Assembly: GCF_030272615.1 (NCBI RefSeq)
Contig: NW_026728925.1
Coordinates: forward strand, 122,001-186,000
Length of the DNA stretch: 64,000 nucleotides
Reading direction: 5' to 3'
From: Cryptomeria japonica
Taxonomy: Eukaryota; Streptophyta; Pinopsida; Cupressales; Cupressaceae
Shown: positions 48,411 to 60,833 of the stretch, in pieces
How the letters are laid out: every line of letters begins with the position of its first letter
Numbering within the stretch: the stretch's first letter is position 1
Translations under genes and position numbers: made by a program
Notes under the pieces: generated by a model
What the model was told of the DNA's origin: nothing
What the model saw: the letters and a program-made list of their open reading frames with translations, nothing else
Databases searched by the model: none

Positions 48411-50800
48411 AACAATGATGCATAGAGTTACTGTGAATCCAACGCACATAACTAAGATTTTTCGCCACGGAAATCCGTGAGAGCTTTACATTATTTGGGT
48501 ATTTTGTGGTCCATGGTGACAACGAGAAAGAGAAATATAATTAAATCCCTTGGACACTACTCGCTGACACATTTTAAAACCAGAACGCTTTCATCCATCT
48601 GGATTGCGTAATATGTAATTATTTTTCTGTATTCAAGAATATACATATTCAGCCCAATCAAATCTTAAATATCAAATTTGTTTCATTAAATATTCGTTTT
48701 CTAATTGTTCATTGTTTTCCACATTGAAGTTGGTGTGGTGGTAGCTCTAGTTTGTCGCAGAAATAACGTTTTCCTTTCTATTTCCCAATTATCATTAATC
48801 TTTTAGTGGTAAACTATCAAACTTATATTGAGTCAAGTTTCCCTATTCCTCTTTGGATATCCCAATTACTTATACAAATTATACATATTACTTATTTATA
48901 CCGTTAATTTAAGTAGCATAGGTCAACTTCTTGTGATATGATTAGTCAAGCAAGGAACCAAGCTCTCCTCCTCAATTGTCATTATTTTTAGTGAAAATTA
49001 TTAGTAACAAAAAATGATACGTAGCATTATCTCAAAGGCATCATGCAAACCCTTCACATCTATCTGTGCTACATAATGTTAATTCACTACTCACCAAATG
49101 TGATATGGTCATACTTTTTCCCTAAAAAAAATCAACAACAATCAAAACTAATGGAATTTTAAACAAGTTAAACACTTATAAAATTAAAAAATGAAGCCAT
49201 TAATGCAATGATTTCAAGAAAATAAAGCTATTTAGTACTATTATTATAGCGAGAAGAATAAATGGATTTTATCTCTCTGTTTAGAACAGATTTCCTTCTA
49301 AGGTGAAAATTTTGCAACTAATTTTCCTAAGGTATTTTGTCAAGTTCAATTAGAGGATATAAAATATTGGAGGTGCGTTTTATGTAGTGCAACTTTCTTG
49401 GTACTTGAACTTGACACAAAATAAAAGGATGTTTATGTGCAGTCAAGTATGTCAAGTAGTGCAACTTTCTGGGCACTTGAATTTGGTAATTTTTCTAAAG
49501 CCAACAAAGTATTTGTGCTTCTTATCTAACTATGAATTTTAGTTCCTTGAATTTTCTTTTAGTTTTGATAGAATCAAGAAAATGCTAACTCAATCATATA
49601 ATATCTAATATTTTGAAGGATAAAGTGCCATGGCTTATCTAACCAATTCGCTAGAATGTTGGAGAAGTTTAAAAAACATATATTGAATGGTGTCCTAGCC
49701 AAAAGTAGGAATAATATTGAATTTGCTACAAGTAATTTTGGTCTGTTGGATTATTTCATTAAAAAATTGCTTGAGACTAGCCTAATGAATAAAAATTATA
49801 TGTTTGGCCTTGCCAAAGTTATTATTTTTAATTGCTTCTTTTTTTAAAACTTTTTGGTTTTCATATGTAAGAAATATTATGTTACTTGACCTAAGAAGTT
49901 AATTATTAAAAGGAGAAACTATTGTTTACAACTGAAAGTAAGTTAAAATTTCTTTTCTCTTGAATCCCAATATCCTTGAAGTTTTTAAACTTTCTCAGCT
50001 TACCGCTAAATATTATTTAGACAAGAATAGTGATAGGTTCAAGTAGTTCTTAAGGTATATAATCAATTCTAACATGAAATAAAAGGTGTTGGATTTTGTT
50101 TGAAGAAATAAATTAGAGCCCTTTGAAATTAAGCAATTTGATGGATATTTTAGATTATTTTTCTAGGTACTAGGAATGTACTATAAGAAGCAAATATGCA
50201 TATGTCTAATGCGCCTTCTTGTAAATATCCAAAAAAATATGTAAATAGAATATTTAATTATGAGGCAGGGGTTGTAGGGGGATTCCATAAATCTATTATA
50301 AATTTTAAAATAGCTTACCCTCCTTGTACTTTCATATAGTATCCACTCTTGCACACTTTATTGCAAGCCTTCTCTTTTGAATGGACTAAGTAGTTAGGAA
50401 AGAAACTAGTTTTATACTTCATTTGTGTTAGACATGTTTTTATTGTCTAATTAAAAACAATGCAATTGGATATACATTTGTCTTGTAGAAGTTATAGATT
50501 TTTTATTATTTCTTTACTATCCTTATCCTTAATATACTAGGATTTATATAGCATAAGAATATCTAATTAAGTAATAAATTTTCTTAGTCCCCCTATTTAT
50601 CTTTTTTGGTGAAATATTGATAAAATTTAGGATACAATATGTATCATGATTGAAGAACTATAACCATAATTATGGCTATCCTATAGTTCATCATTACTCG
50701 TCTACTTTTATGCCTAACCAAGTGATATCTCTAGTAATCATATGGTACATGTATGAGGTGGATAATATTTTATTTTAAGTAGCATTAGAAAGATGGTTCC

Positions 50801-51607
50801 TATTAGAGTAAAAGGTTTTATTTACTAAATTAATTTAATCATATTGATTAATTAATTAAGTCACCTTTTCCTTTTTTCACTTAAGCTAAATTTAGGAAGC
50901 TTTTTGGGGAATTTAATAATTATTTTATTTCATGCATTCATCCCTTAGGGTTTGCTTTAGGGTTTTGATCTCCTTTATTAAACAATTGATCTCATTGTAA
51001 TTATTCATTCTGGCAAGTTAATTCATTTGTGATTCTTCTTGCAATTGTCTCCAATTATTCTTGCACTCTCTTGTTTGTAGGATTTTCTCTTGTACGTGGC
51101 AGGTATTTGCATGCAGGCGATTATTGGGCATTGTGGAATTCATCAATCATGAATTCTATCATGGTATCAGAAGTCCAGACCTGATGCACCTCATTCATCA
51201 AATTTGATATTTTCCTTATGAATATTTTTTGTTTGCATCTTGGGTCAATTTGAATCTCAAAATAAGATCTCTGAGGATTTGAAAATTCACCTTTTTTTGT
51301 GATCAAGGGGGGCGCCTATTGTTTTGGACCACCACCACCAGTGGTTAGAGACCTCCTCCCCTCCCCGACTGCCCTCCACCACCTCATGCCATCAACGGAC
51401 CACCACCGCGCCACCAGTTTCATTGTTAGAAGCCTTTTTGAGCCTATTGGGATTTTTTTGTGATATTGGGAGCAAACAGAGGCGTTCTTCGATAAACCAT
51501 ATATTGAAGTAGAATTTATTTTAGATTTCATTTCTGGTTTGACCTTTTCTATTTTAGAATTGATGTAAACTTTTGTTTTAATCTTTTCTATTTTGTTTTA
51601 ACCGTTA
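50801..51607 (+). mobile_element. Truncated Copia-type element, unit 4
   Basis: Array copy with the same LTR end, TGGTATCAGA site and internal truncation as the other units. Confidence 0.75.
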
Positions 51608-51613
51608 TCTCGT

Positions 51614-51792
51614 CATACTAACTGCCAAAACGAACCTGAAGCAAAGATGCGTGATAAAGAGAGTATATTGTATTTATAAACAGAGTGCAAGCGTTTGTAT
51701 AGGTCAAGAGTGATATTCGGTGAAAAAGGGTGAGATTCAAAGTAAAACAATGGAGCGTTGAATTGCAGCATTTTAAGAGGCTCGAGCTCAAA
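51614..51792 (-). pseudogene. Dead peptide gene, unit 4
   Basis: Array copy with the same truncated reading frame. It shares the ACAATGGAGC state with units 3 and 5 (ACAGTGGAGC in units 1 and 2). Confidence 0.72.
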
Positions 51793-54700
51793 AGATGCTT
51801 TTATTTTTCTTGAACCAAACAATACAGTAGAAGTTCAATGCATTTTTGGTTTCACCATTTTTCTTTTCATACAACCCTTTATAATTTATAAAAACGTTTT
51901 TCAATAAATTTTTAAATTTTAACCAAAATTGAAATGGTCAAGCAAAGAAAAAAAATGTTGAATAGCAGCAATGAGTATGCTGATCTTGAATGCTATTCAT
52001 TATTGAAAAAGTGTCTTTGATGACAAAGTGGACGTTATGATAAGTACAATAATTGAAAGGATACAATTTTAAAGGAAAAATCTTCAGAATCTTATCATCT
52101 AAAGTATCATAAATTGATGGAACCTCAAACTGTACATTTTAAAATCTCTCCCAATGGGATGTTTCTTTTGAAATATTTTTTTTGTGTGCAAGGGTGAGCT
52201 AGTCATAGTTCTAGTCTTTTCATGACCCCTTTTCTCCCAAGTACAATAGTTTGGAGTTGAGATGCACTTTCTATTATTCCACTTTGGTTTTTTGTTCTTC
52301 CAATCATGGATCTTTAATTTACATCTTTATGTCTCTTTTACCATTTATTAATAGGTAACATTACTTTTTAGCTATATACCATCATTTCATCCTTTCTAGT
52401 TGTCCTTTCCTTTATTGATGTTTTGTTATTAGCCTTAATAGCTTAATAATCTTTGATGAGTGACCACTTTAATGAATTGTCAAAATTTATTTGTATCCCT
52501 TTGTTGTTATTGCATCTATATTCTTTTTTGTTTTCTATGAAGGAAGGTATAGTTAGAACCATTATGGTCCTTGTATCAAGTGTGCATGTTATAATATGAT
52601 AGATGATAACTTTCATTTTCTTTATATGTCAATCTAACATCAACAAGAGCATCGTTTATCATAGAATCTACCCACCTATGTGGTACAGTTAAAAGAACTA
52701 ACATTTGGCTTGTTGCCAATAGAAATTTTCTATTTGTCTACATGTGTTCAATCCCTTTGTGAGATGTAAGAGGATCATTTGATAATAATATGTCATGTTT
52801 CTCTAAAGACTTAAAAGGGAGTTTTTGTTTGAGATATCTCATTCTTTGTTGCTTGTGGCCTATGAATTTTTTATGTTGAGGTGTCCCCCTCCTCTTGTAT
52901 TATGAGATTTTCCTTGTACCGACAAGTATATATTGATGTGTGATAAGATTCAACATATTTCCCACATCACTTCAACATATACTTGTTGCAGGTAGCATGT
53001 GCCAACTTCTTGTGATATGAGTGCTCCATACATACAACCAACCTCTCCTCCCCAATTGTCAATATTCTTAGTGACAAATAGCTGAAATGTGGCATTCTCT
53101 TCAATACATCACATAGGCTCTTCAAATCTATATGTGCTAGATAATTTTAATTCACCACTTAGCAATATGTGATACGGTAATAATTATTTTCTCAAAGAAA
53201 ATAAACAACAATCATGTAATGAAATTTTTAACAGGTTAAACACTTCGAAAAATTAAAAATTAAACCATTAATGCAATACATTAGAACATGGGAATATGTT
53301 TGCCATTATTAGAGTGGGAAGAATAAATGGGTTGGTATAGCTCTCCATTGACTAATTTTCCTAAGGTACTGTGTCAACTTCAAAATAATGTTTGTATAGT
53401 TTTTCAATTCTATTTTATTTAGTGCAGCATTTCTAGTCTTTAAATTTGATGCAAAATGAAAGGGTTTCCATGTGCATTCAAGTATGTCCTTAACTTCTCC
53501 TTTCAATATTAAAAAAAATATATTTTATCTATTTGAGAAAATTTCTTAAGAGGAAGATAAAAAAAAAATTGTGCTCGTTATCAAACTATGATTTTTTGTT
53601 CCTTGGGAGATAGATAAAATTTGAGTGATTTGATGAGTTCCATAGAATGATAAACAAATTTGAAAAAGATAAAATTAATGGATGGTGTCCTAGCGATTCA
53701 TTTCAAGAACATTCTTGAATTTAGGAAGAATATCAAATTTCCTATATGTAGATGGTATCTATTTGATTATTTATTTAACAAGTTTTTTGTGCCTAGCATA
53801 ATGGATAATCATTATAGGTTTCACCTTGTCAATGTAATTATCCTTAATTTATTCCTTTGTGAATATTTGTTGGGTCTCATATGTAAGAAATACTATCATA
53901 AGACCCATGAAGTTAAATATTTAAAGAGGGTAGAGTTACTTACAAATACAAATAAATTAAGAAGTTTTATTTGACCTAACTCCATGTTTCACTAAAACTA
54001 ATTCCTTATGAGCTTGCCACTAAATATGGTTGAGACATAATAGTCCTAGGGTGATTTACATTTGGAGGCATATAATCAAGTCCAATGTACAGTAAATAGT
54101 GTTGAAGACTTGCTCAAGAAATGAACTATAGCCCTTTGAAATTTACAAATTTGAGGGATATTTCAATTCAAATTATTACATATTATGCTAGGTCCTAGAA
54201 ATGTAGTGTAATTAATAAATATGCATATTTCTATGACGCTTGTTTTGAATGTTCATTTTTTTTAATGTAAATAGGCTATTTGAGTATTTGGACCATGGAT
54301 CATACAGGGAATATACAAATATATTATTAATTTTAAAATCACTTACCCTCCCTATATCTCCATATGGTATATCACCCTTTTTCACACTTTCTTGGAAGCC
54401 TTCTCTAGTTAATGGACAAAGTAGGTAGGAAATTAATGGGTTCTATACTTCATCTATGTTAAAGATGTAGTGTTTGTCTGAATGAACCCTTTGTGGCTAT
54501 ATATACATTTCTCATCTAGAAATTGTAGAAATTTTTAGTATTTCTTTATTACCCTTATGTTGAATATATTACGATTTTTGTAGAAGAAGTCTGTCTAATT
54601 AAGTAATGATTTTACTTAGTACCCATATTTCTTCTTTTTGGGAAAAGGTTGATGATAATATAGGATACAATATGTATCACTATTGAAGAATTGTAATCAA

Positions 54701-56512
54701 AATTTATGTTTCTCCTATGGTTCCTCATTACTTGTTTATTTATAACCAACTAATAGTTATAGTAATCATATGGTACATGTATGAGGTGGATAAATTTCAT
54801 TCTAAGTAGCATTAAAAAGATAGTTACAACATTACCAATTTGAAGCTGAGAACATCACTATATTATTAAGGGAGTCTTATGATCTTGTGGCTGGAATGGT
54901 GAAAGGTTATGGACTAAAATTGTATAAGAAAATATATTAAAATCCCAAGAATATTATTCATAGAGTGTTCACTAAAATATTGGAAGGTATTTTAATAAGA
55001 ATAAATAATTTGAAGGGGATTATTTGTGAAGAAAATCCATAAAAAACTGAGAGAGATGGTAGGATGGACAATATGGATAGGATGGTAGGAGCTGAGTTGA
55101 TGTGGAAGTTGAATGATTTAGGGTATAAATGATGTTTCAATGATATCAAAGACACAATGAAGATATAATAGATTCTATAACTTTTAAGGTTGGGAAACAC
55201 ACACATAATAAACATGTATTTTTTCCATCCCATTGACGGTAGGAAGAATGTGATAATTAGGCATAGTAGCTTATGGATATTTTTGGAGACAATTTCATGG
55301 AAGATGTAAGGAAAAAAAAATGTTTATAATTCTTCTCTAATAAATCTCTATGGTAGCTAACTACCAATTAAAAGTGTAGAATTTTTGTGTGAAAAATGGA
55401 GATGAAACTCAAATAGCTAACTATCAATTGGCCAAAATATCTAGCTATACTATTGAGGACCAATTTATCATAAATGAGGCACTCAAGATAGTTGTCATAT
55501 TTTTTGTATGTCACTAAAAAAAATGAAAAAGTGTAGGGGACCATGACGCAAAGCTTGAACATATTAAATCTTGGTCCCCACAAAATGATTTGAAGCTTTA
55601 GGCAAAGCATATGGCCATGAATATTTTATAAAGGGAAAACACACCAGGGAACAATTATAGCTTGCTAATGTGATTGAATAGAACCCATTCAATGGTCTTG
55701 ATTAAATTATTATTGTAAGAGAACTAAAGCTCTAAAGGCGAGCAAAGAATTTGACAATGTATGATTTTAATGTCAACATTATTATGAAGGAAAAGGTTTC
55801 CACATTGTTTTGTTAGAATTCTATCAACTCTTGTTCATGATTCAAATTGTCTTGGCTTCATTAATATTTGAAATCAAATTAACTATGTGTGCTAAGCACA
55901 TTACTAAAACCTTTGAACAAGATGAAATTTGCAATGGCCTGCTTCATCGTGTTTTTCTTAATTTTCCTTTAAATTTTTACATTAAAAAAATTATATATTA
56001 CATAAAAATTGGTAAACCCTAATATAATATTTGGAGTGACAAATATACATTATAATGTGTATTAAAGCTTTGGTCAGATCCAAACCATAACGTACGGCCT
56101 GTTGTAGCAGGCTCATCATATAAGTTGTGTATGTTTTACAAAGCGCGATTAAAATCTTACTAATTTATAATCCTTTCAAGTATTATGGATAGGCCATTTC
56201 TTAGTTTTCTCAAACACGTAACTTTTTGTGACACCATAGCAAAAGTCTGTTGAAATTTTTTATGTACCTTTCGTGAATCATATTTAAGATCTGATTAAAC
56301 TGAATATGTATATTCTTCAATACAAATGAAATTATATCCACTCAAGATAGATGAAAGCGATCTGGCCTTTAAAATGTGTCAGTGGTTAGTCAATGGCGAT
56401 AGATGATATTTCTCCCTATCACCGCAGATCTGGATTGAAAAATACGTAAATGTATACTGGGTATCCATGGCAGAATATCTTAATTAGGTGATTGGATCCA
56501 CAATAAGTGTAT

Positions 56513-56713
56513 TCAACAGCAACTAGGATCTGGAATGTTGCCTTCACAGTTAGGACACGACGCTAACATCTCCACAATTTCAAGCAGATTATCAATGCCT
56601 GCATTTGTATTCACTATTTTGTTGAGGATTGGTCGAGCAGAGACAGCGAGGGAAAACACAACGTTGAGCACAAGCAGCAGTGCCATAACTTTCAGAAGCA
56701 TCGATCTCGACAT
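56513..56713 (-). CDS. Small secreted four-cysteine peptide, 66 aa, unit 4
   Basis: Identical protein to the other three copies. TATA box at 56815-56822, start codon at 56713. The frame's upstream extension to 56857 passes through the TATA box and is not expected to be translated. Confidence 0.72.
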   Translation of the reverse strand: MSRSMLLKVMALLLVLNVVFSLAVSARPILNKIVNTNAGIDNLLEIVEMLASCPNCEGNIPDPSCC

Positions 56714-56814
56714 ACTAATTGGCAGAATGAATGTTAACAAATGAAAAAACGTATTCGGTTTAGCGAGATAGAGAGCGAAGATCGAGAATGGTGATCGATA
56801 AACAAGGAAAATCG

Positions 56815-57092
56815 TATTTATAGAGACAGACGACGGCGTGTGAGTATGTTTGATCAAGTCAAAATTAAAATTTGTTCAACTAGGGTGATATTCAAAGTAA
56901 AAAATGGCGCGTGGAACTGCAACATTTCAAGACGCGACAAAGGGACTTTGAATATCAACGTTGACTTATTCATATTGCACGTCAATTGTCTTCGCTTTCT
57001 ATCAAGCATGAAAGCACCTTTAACACCAATATCACCAATTTCAATTTTGACCTATTCAAACATTTGCACTCCATCGTCCATCTCTATAAATA
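56815..57092. promoter_or_regulatory. Shared bidirectional promoter, unit 4
   Basis: TATAAATA boxes at 56815-56822 and 57085-57092. It has the same two promoter variants as unit 3, which groups these two gene pairs. Confidence 0.7.
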
Positions 57093-57226
57093 CGATTTAC
57101 CTGGTTTATACATCACCATTCTCGATCTTCGCTCTCTATCTCTTAAAAAATTCACTCGGCTCTTCTTTCTTCATTTGTAAACCAATACGTACGTTTCTTT
57201 GCTTGATATTCATTCTGGCAATTAGT

Positions 57227-57451
57227 ATGGAGAGATCGATTCATCTGAAAGTTATGGCAGTGCTGCTCATGCTCAACGCTATGGTTTTCCTCGCTGTCTC
57301 TGCTCGACCAATCCTGACGGAAAAAGTGAATACAAATGCAAGCGTGAACAACAATGATTCAATTGATAATCTGGTTGAAATTGTGGAGATGTTAGCATCT
57401 GGTTCTAACTGTTCAGGCAACATCAAAGATCCTAATTGCCGCAAAAGATAA
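57227..57451 (+). CDS. Small secreted two-cysteine peptide, 74 aa, unit 4
   Basis: Identical to the unit 3 protein (Ala11 form). The mature peptide is the same as in units 1 and 2. It is the last complete peptide gene in the window. Confidence 0.7.
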   Translation: MERSIHLKVMAVLLMLNAMVFLAVSARPILTEKVNTNASVNNNDSIDNLVEIVEMLASGSNCSGNIKDPNCRKR

Positions 57452-59841
57452 AACAATGATGCATAGAGTTACTGTGAATCCAACGCACATAACTAAGATT
57501 TTTCGCCACGGAAATCCGTGAGAGCTTTACATTATTTGGGTATTTTGTGGTCCATGGTGACAACGAGAAAGAGAAATATAATTAAATCCCTTGGACACTA
57601 CTCGCTGACACATTTTAAAACCAGAACGCTTTCATCCATCTGGATTGCGTAATATGTAATTATTTTTCTGTATTCAAGAATATACATATTCAGCCCAATC
57701 AAATCTTAAATATCAAATTTGTTTCATTAAATATTCGTTTTCTAATTGTTCATTGTTTTCCACATTGAAGTTGGTGTGGTGGTAGCTCTAGTTTGTCGCA
57801 GAAATAACGTTTTCCTTTCTATTTCCCAATTATCATTAATCTTTTAGTGGTAAACTATCAAACTTATATTGAGTCAAGTTTCCCTATTCCTCTTTGGATA
57901 TCCCAATTACTTATACAAATTATACATATTACTTATTTATACCGTTAATTTAAGTAGCATAGGTCAACTTCTTGTGATATGATTAGTCAAGCAAGGAACC
58001 AAGCTCTCCTCCTCAATTGTCATTATTTTTAGTGAAAATTATTAGTAACAAAAAATGATACGTAGCATTATCTCAAAGGCATCATGCAAACCCTTCACAT
58101 CTATCTGTGCTACATAATGTTAATTCACTACTCACCAAATGTGATATGGTCATACTTTTTCCCTAAAAAAAATCAACAACAATCAAAACTAATGGAATTT
58201 TAAACAAGTTAAACACTTATAAAATTAAAAAATGAAGCCATTAATGCAATGATTTCAAGAAAATAAAGCTATTTAGTACTATTATTATAGCGAGAAGAAT
58301 AAATGGATTTTATCTCTCTGTTTAGAACAGATTTCCTTCTAAGGTGAAAATTTTGCAACTAATTTTCCTAAGGTATTTTGTCAAGTTCAATTAGAGGATA
58401 TAAAATATTGGAGGTGCGTTTTATGTAGTGCAACTTTCTTGGTACTTGAACTTGACACAAAATAAAAGGATGTTTATGTGCAGTCAAGTATGTCAAGTAG
58501 TGCAACTTTCTGGGCACTTGAATTTGGTAATTTTTCTAAAGCCAACAAAGTATTTGTGCTTCTTATCTAACTATGAATTTTAGTTCCTTGAATTTTCTTT
58601 TAGTTTTGATAGAATCAAGAAAATGCTAACTCAATCATATAATATCTAATATTTTGAAGGATAAAGTGCCATGGCTTATCTAACCAATTCGCTAGAATGT
58701 TGGAGAAGTTTAAAAAACATATATTGAATGGTGTCCTAGCCAAAAGTAGGAATAATATTGAATTTGCTACAAGTAATTTTGGTCTGTTGGATTATTTCAT
58801 TAAAAAATTGCTTGAGACTAGCCTAATGAATAAAAATTATATGTTTGGCCTTGCCAAAGTTATTATTTTTAATTGCTTCTTTTTTTAAAACTTTTTGGTT
58901 TTCATATGTAAGAAATATTATGTTACTTGACCTAAGAAGTTAATTATTAAAAGGAGAAACTATTGTTTACAACTGAAAGTAAGTTAAAATTTCTTTTCTC
59001 TTGAATCCCAATATCCTTGAAGTTTTTAAACTTTCTCAGCTTACCGCTAAATATTATTTAGACAAGAATAGTGATAGGTTCAAGTAGTTCTTAAGGTATA
59101 TAATCAATTCTAACATGAAATAAAAGGTGTTGGATTTTGTTTGAAGAAATAAATTAGAGCCCTTTGAAATTAAGCAATTTGATGGATATTTTAGATTATT
59201 TTTCTAGGTACTAGGAATGTACTATAAGAAGCAAATATGCATATGTCTAATGCGCCTTCTTGTAAATATCCAAAAAAATATGTAAATAGAATATTTAATT
59301 ATGAGGTAGGGGTTGTAGGGGGATTCCATAAATCTATTATAAATTTTAAAATAGCTTACCCTCCTTGTACTTTCATATAGTATCCACTCTTGCACACTTT
59401 ATTGCAAGCCTTCTCTTTTGAATGGACTAAGTAGTTAGGAAAGAAACTAGTTTTATACTTCATTTGTGTTAGACATGTTTTTATTGTCTAATTAAAAACA
59501 ATGCAATTGGATATACATTTGTCTTGTAGAAGTTATAGATTTTTTATTATTTCTTTACTATCCTTATCCTTAATATACTAGGATTTATATAGCATAAGAA
59601 TATCTAATTAAGTAATAAATTTTCTTAGTCCCCCTATTTATCTTTTTTGGTGAAATATTGATAAAATTTAGGATACAATATGTATCATGATTGAAGAACT
59701 ATAACCATAATTATGGCTATCCTATAGTTCATCATTACTCGTCTACTTTTATGCCTAACCAAGTGATATCTCTAGTAATCATATGGTACATGTATGAGGT
59801 GGATAATATTTTATTTTAAGTAGCATTAGAAAGATGGTTCC

Positions 59842-60648
59842 TATTAGAGTAAAAGGTTTTATTTACTAAATTAATTTAATCATATTGATTAATTAATTAA
59901 GTCACCTTTTCCTTTTTTCACTTAAGCTAAATTTAGGAAGCTTTTTGGGGAATTTAATAATTATTTTATTTCATGCATTCATCCCTTAGGGTTTGCTTTA
60001 GGGTTTTGATCTCCTTTATTAAACAATTGATCTCATTGTAATTATTCATTCTGGCAAGTTAATTCATTTGTGATTCTTCTTGCAATTGTCTCCAATTATT
60101 CTTGCACTCTCTTGTTTGTAGGATTTTCTCTTGTACGTGGCAGGTATTTGCATGCAGGCGATTATTGGGCATTGTGGAATTCATCAATCATGAATTCTAT
60201 CATGGTATCAGAAGTCCAGACCTGATGCACCTCATTCATCAAATTTGATATTTTCCTTATGAATATTTTTTGTTTGCATCTTGGGTCAATTTGAATCTCA
60301 AAATAAGATCTCTGAGGATTTGAAAATTCACCTTTTTTTGTGATCAAGGGGGGCGCCTATTGTTTTGGACCACCACCACCAGTGGTTAGAGACCTCCTCC
60401 CCTCCCCGACTGCCCTCCACCACCTCATGCCATCAACGGACCACCACCGCGCCACCAGTTTCATTGTTAGAAGCCTTTTTGAGCCTATTGGGATTTTTTT
60501 GTGATATTGGGAGCAAACAGAGGCGTTCTTTGATAAACCATATATTGAAGTAGAATTTATTTTAGATTTCATTTCTGGTTTGACCTTTTCTATTTTAGAA
60601 TTGATGTAAACTTTTGTTTTAATCTTTTCTATTTTGTTTTAACCGTTA
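59842..60648 (+). mobile_element. Truncated Copia-type element, unit 5
   Basis: Array copy with the same structure. It carries a private C-to-T change (GTTCTTTGATAAACC) in the leader near 60531. Confidence 0.75.
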
Positions 60649-60654
60649 TCTCGT

Positions 60655-60833
60655 CATACTAACTGCCAAAACGAACCTGAAGCAAAGATGCGTGATAAAG
60701 AGAGTATATTGTATTTATAAACAGAGTGCAAGCGTTTGTATAGGTCAAGAGTGATATTCGGTGAAAAAGGGTGAGATTCAAAGTAAAACAATGGAGCGTT
60801 GAATTGCAGCATTTTAAGAGGCTCGAGCTCAAA
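60655..60833 (-). pseudogene. Dead peptide gene, unit 5
   Basis: Array copy. It is the only peptide-family sequence of unit 5 inside the window, because the live pair would lie beyond the right edge. Confidence 0.72.

Larger units (their letters stand above)
47238..48677. repeat. Large inverted repeat containing the gene pair, unit 3
   Basis: Array copy. Arms are about 47238-47781 and 48044-48677. In the 3' flank of the plus gene it shares CACGGAAATCCGTGAG with unit 4 (CACGAAAATCCGTGGG in units 1 and 2). Confidence 0.85.
29293..49023 (+). repeat. Array unit 3 (with LTR element)
   Basis: Carries the shorter retroelement copy at 34269-44952. Although it shares the insertion with unit 1, many flanking variants group it with unit 4 instead: AAAACGTTTTTC in the head, and TATTTGAAATC and GGCCATTTC in the tail. 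It therefore appears to be a recombinant unit. Confidence 0.95.
56279..57718. repeat. Large inverted repeat containing the gene pair, unit 4
   Basis: Array copy. Arms are about 56279-56822 and 57085-57718. By eye it is nearly indistinguishable from unit 3 across the gene pair. Confidence 0.85.
49024..58064 (+). repeat. Array unit 4 (9,041 bp, empty insertion site)
   Basis: A complete unit with the empty site AAAAC at 53994-53998. Its head shares rare variants with unit 5 (CCCTAAAAAAAATC, GATAGAATCAAG, CTTTCTGGGCAC, TTGTAGGGGG). Its peptide-gene half shares variants with unit 3. This pattern is expected if a recent duplication copied a segment running from inside one unit to inside the next. 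Confidence 0.96.
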
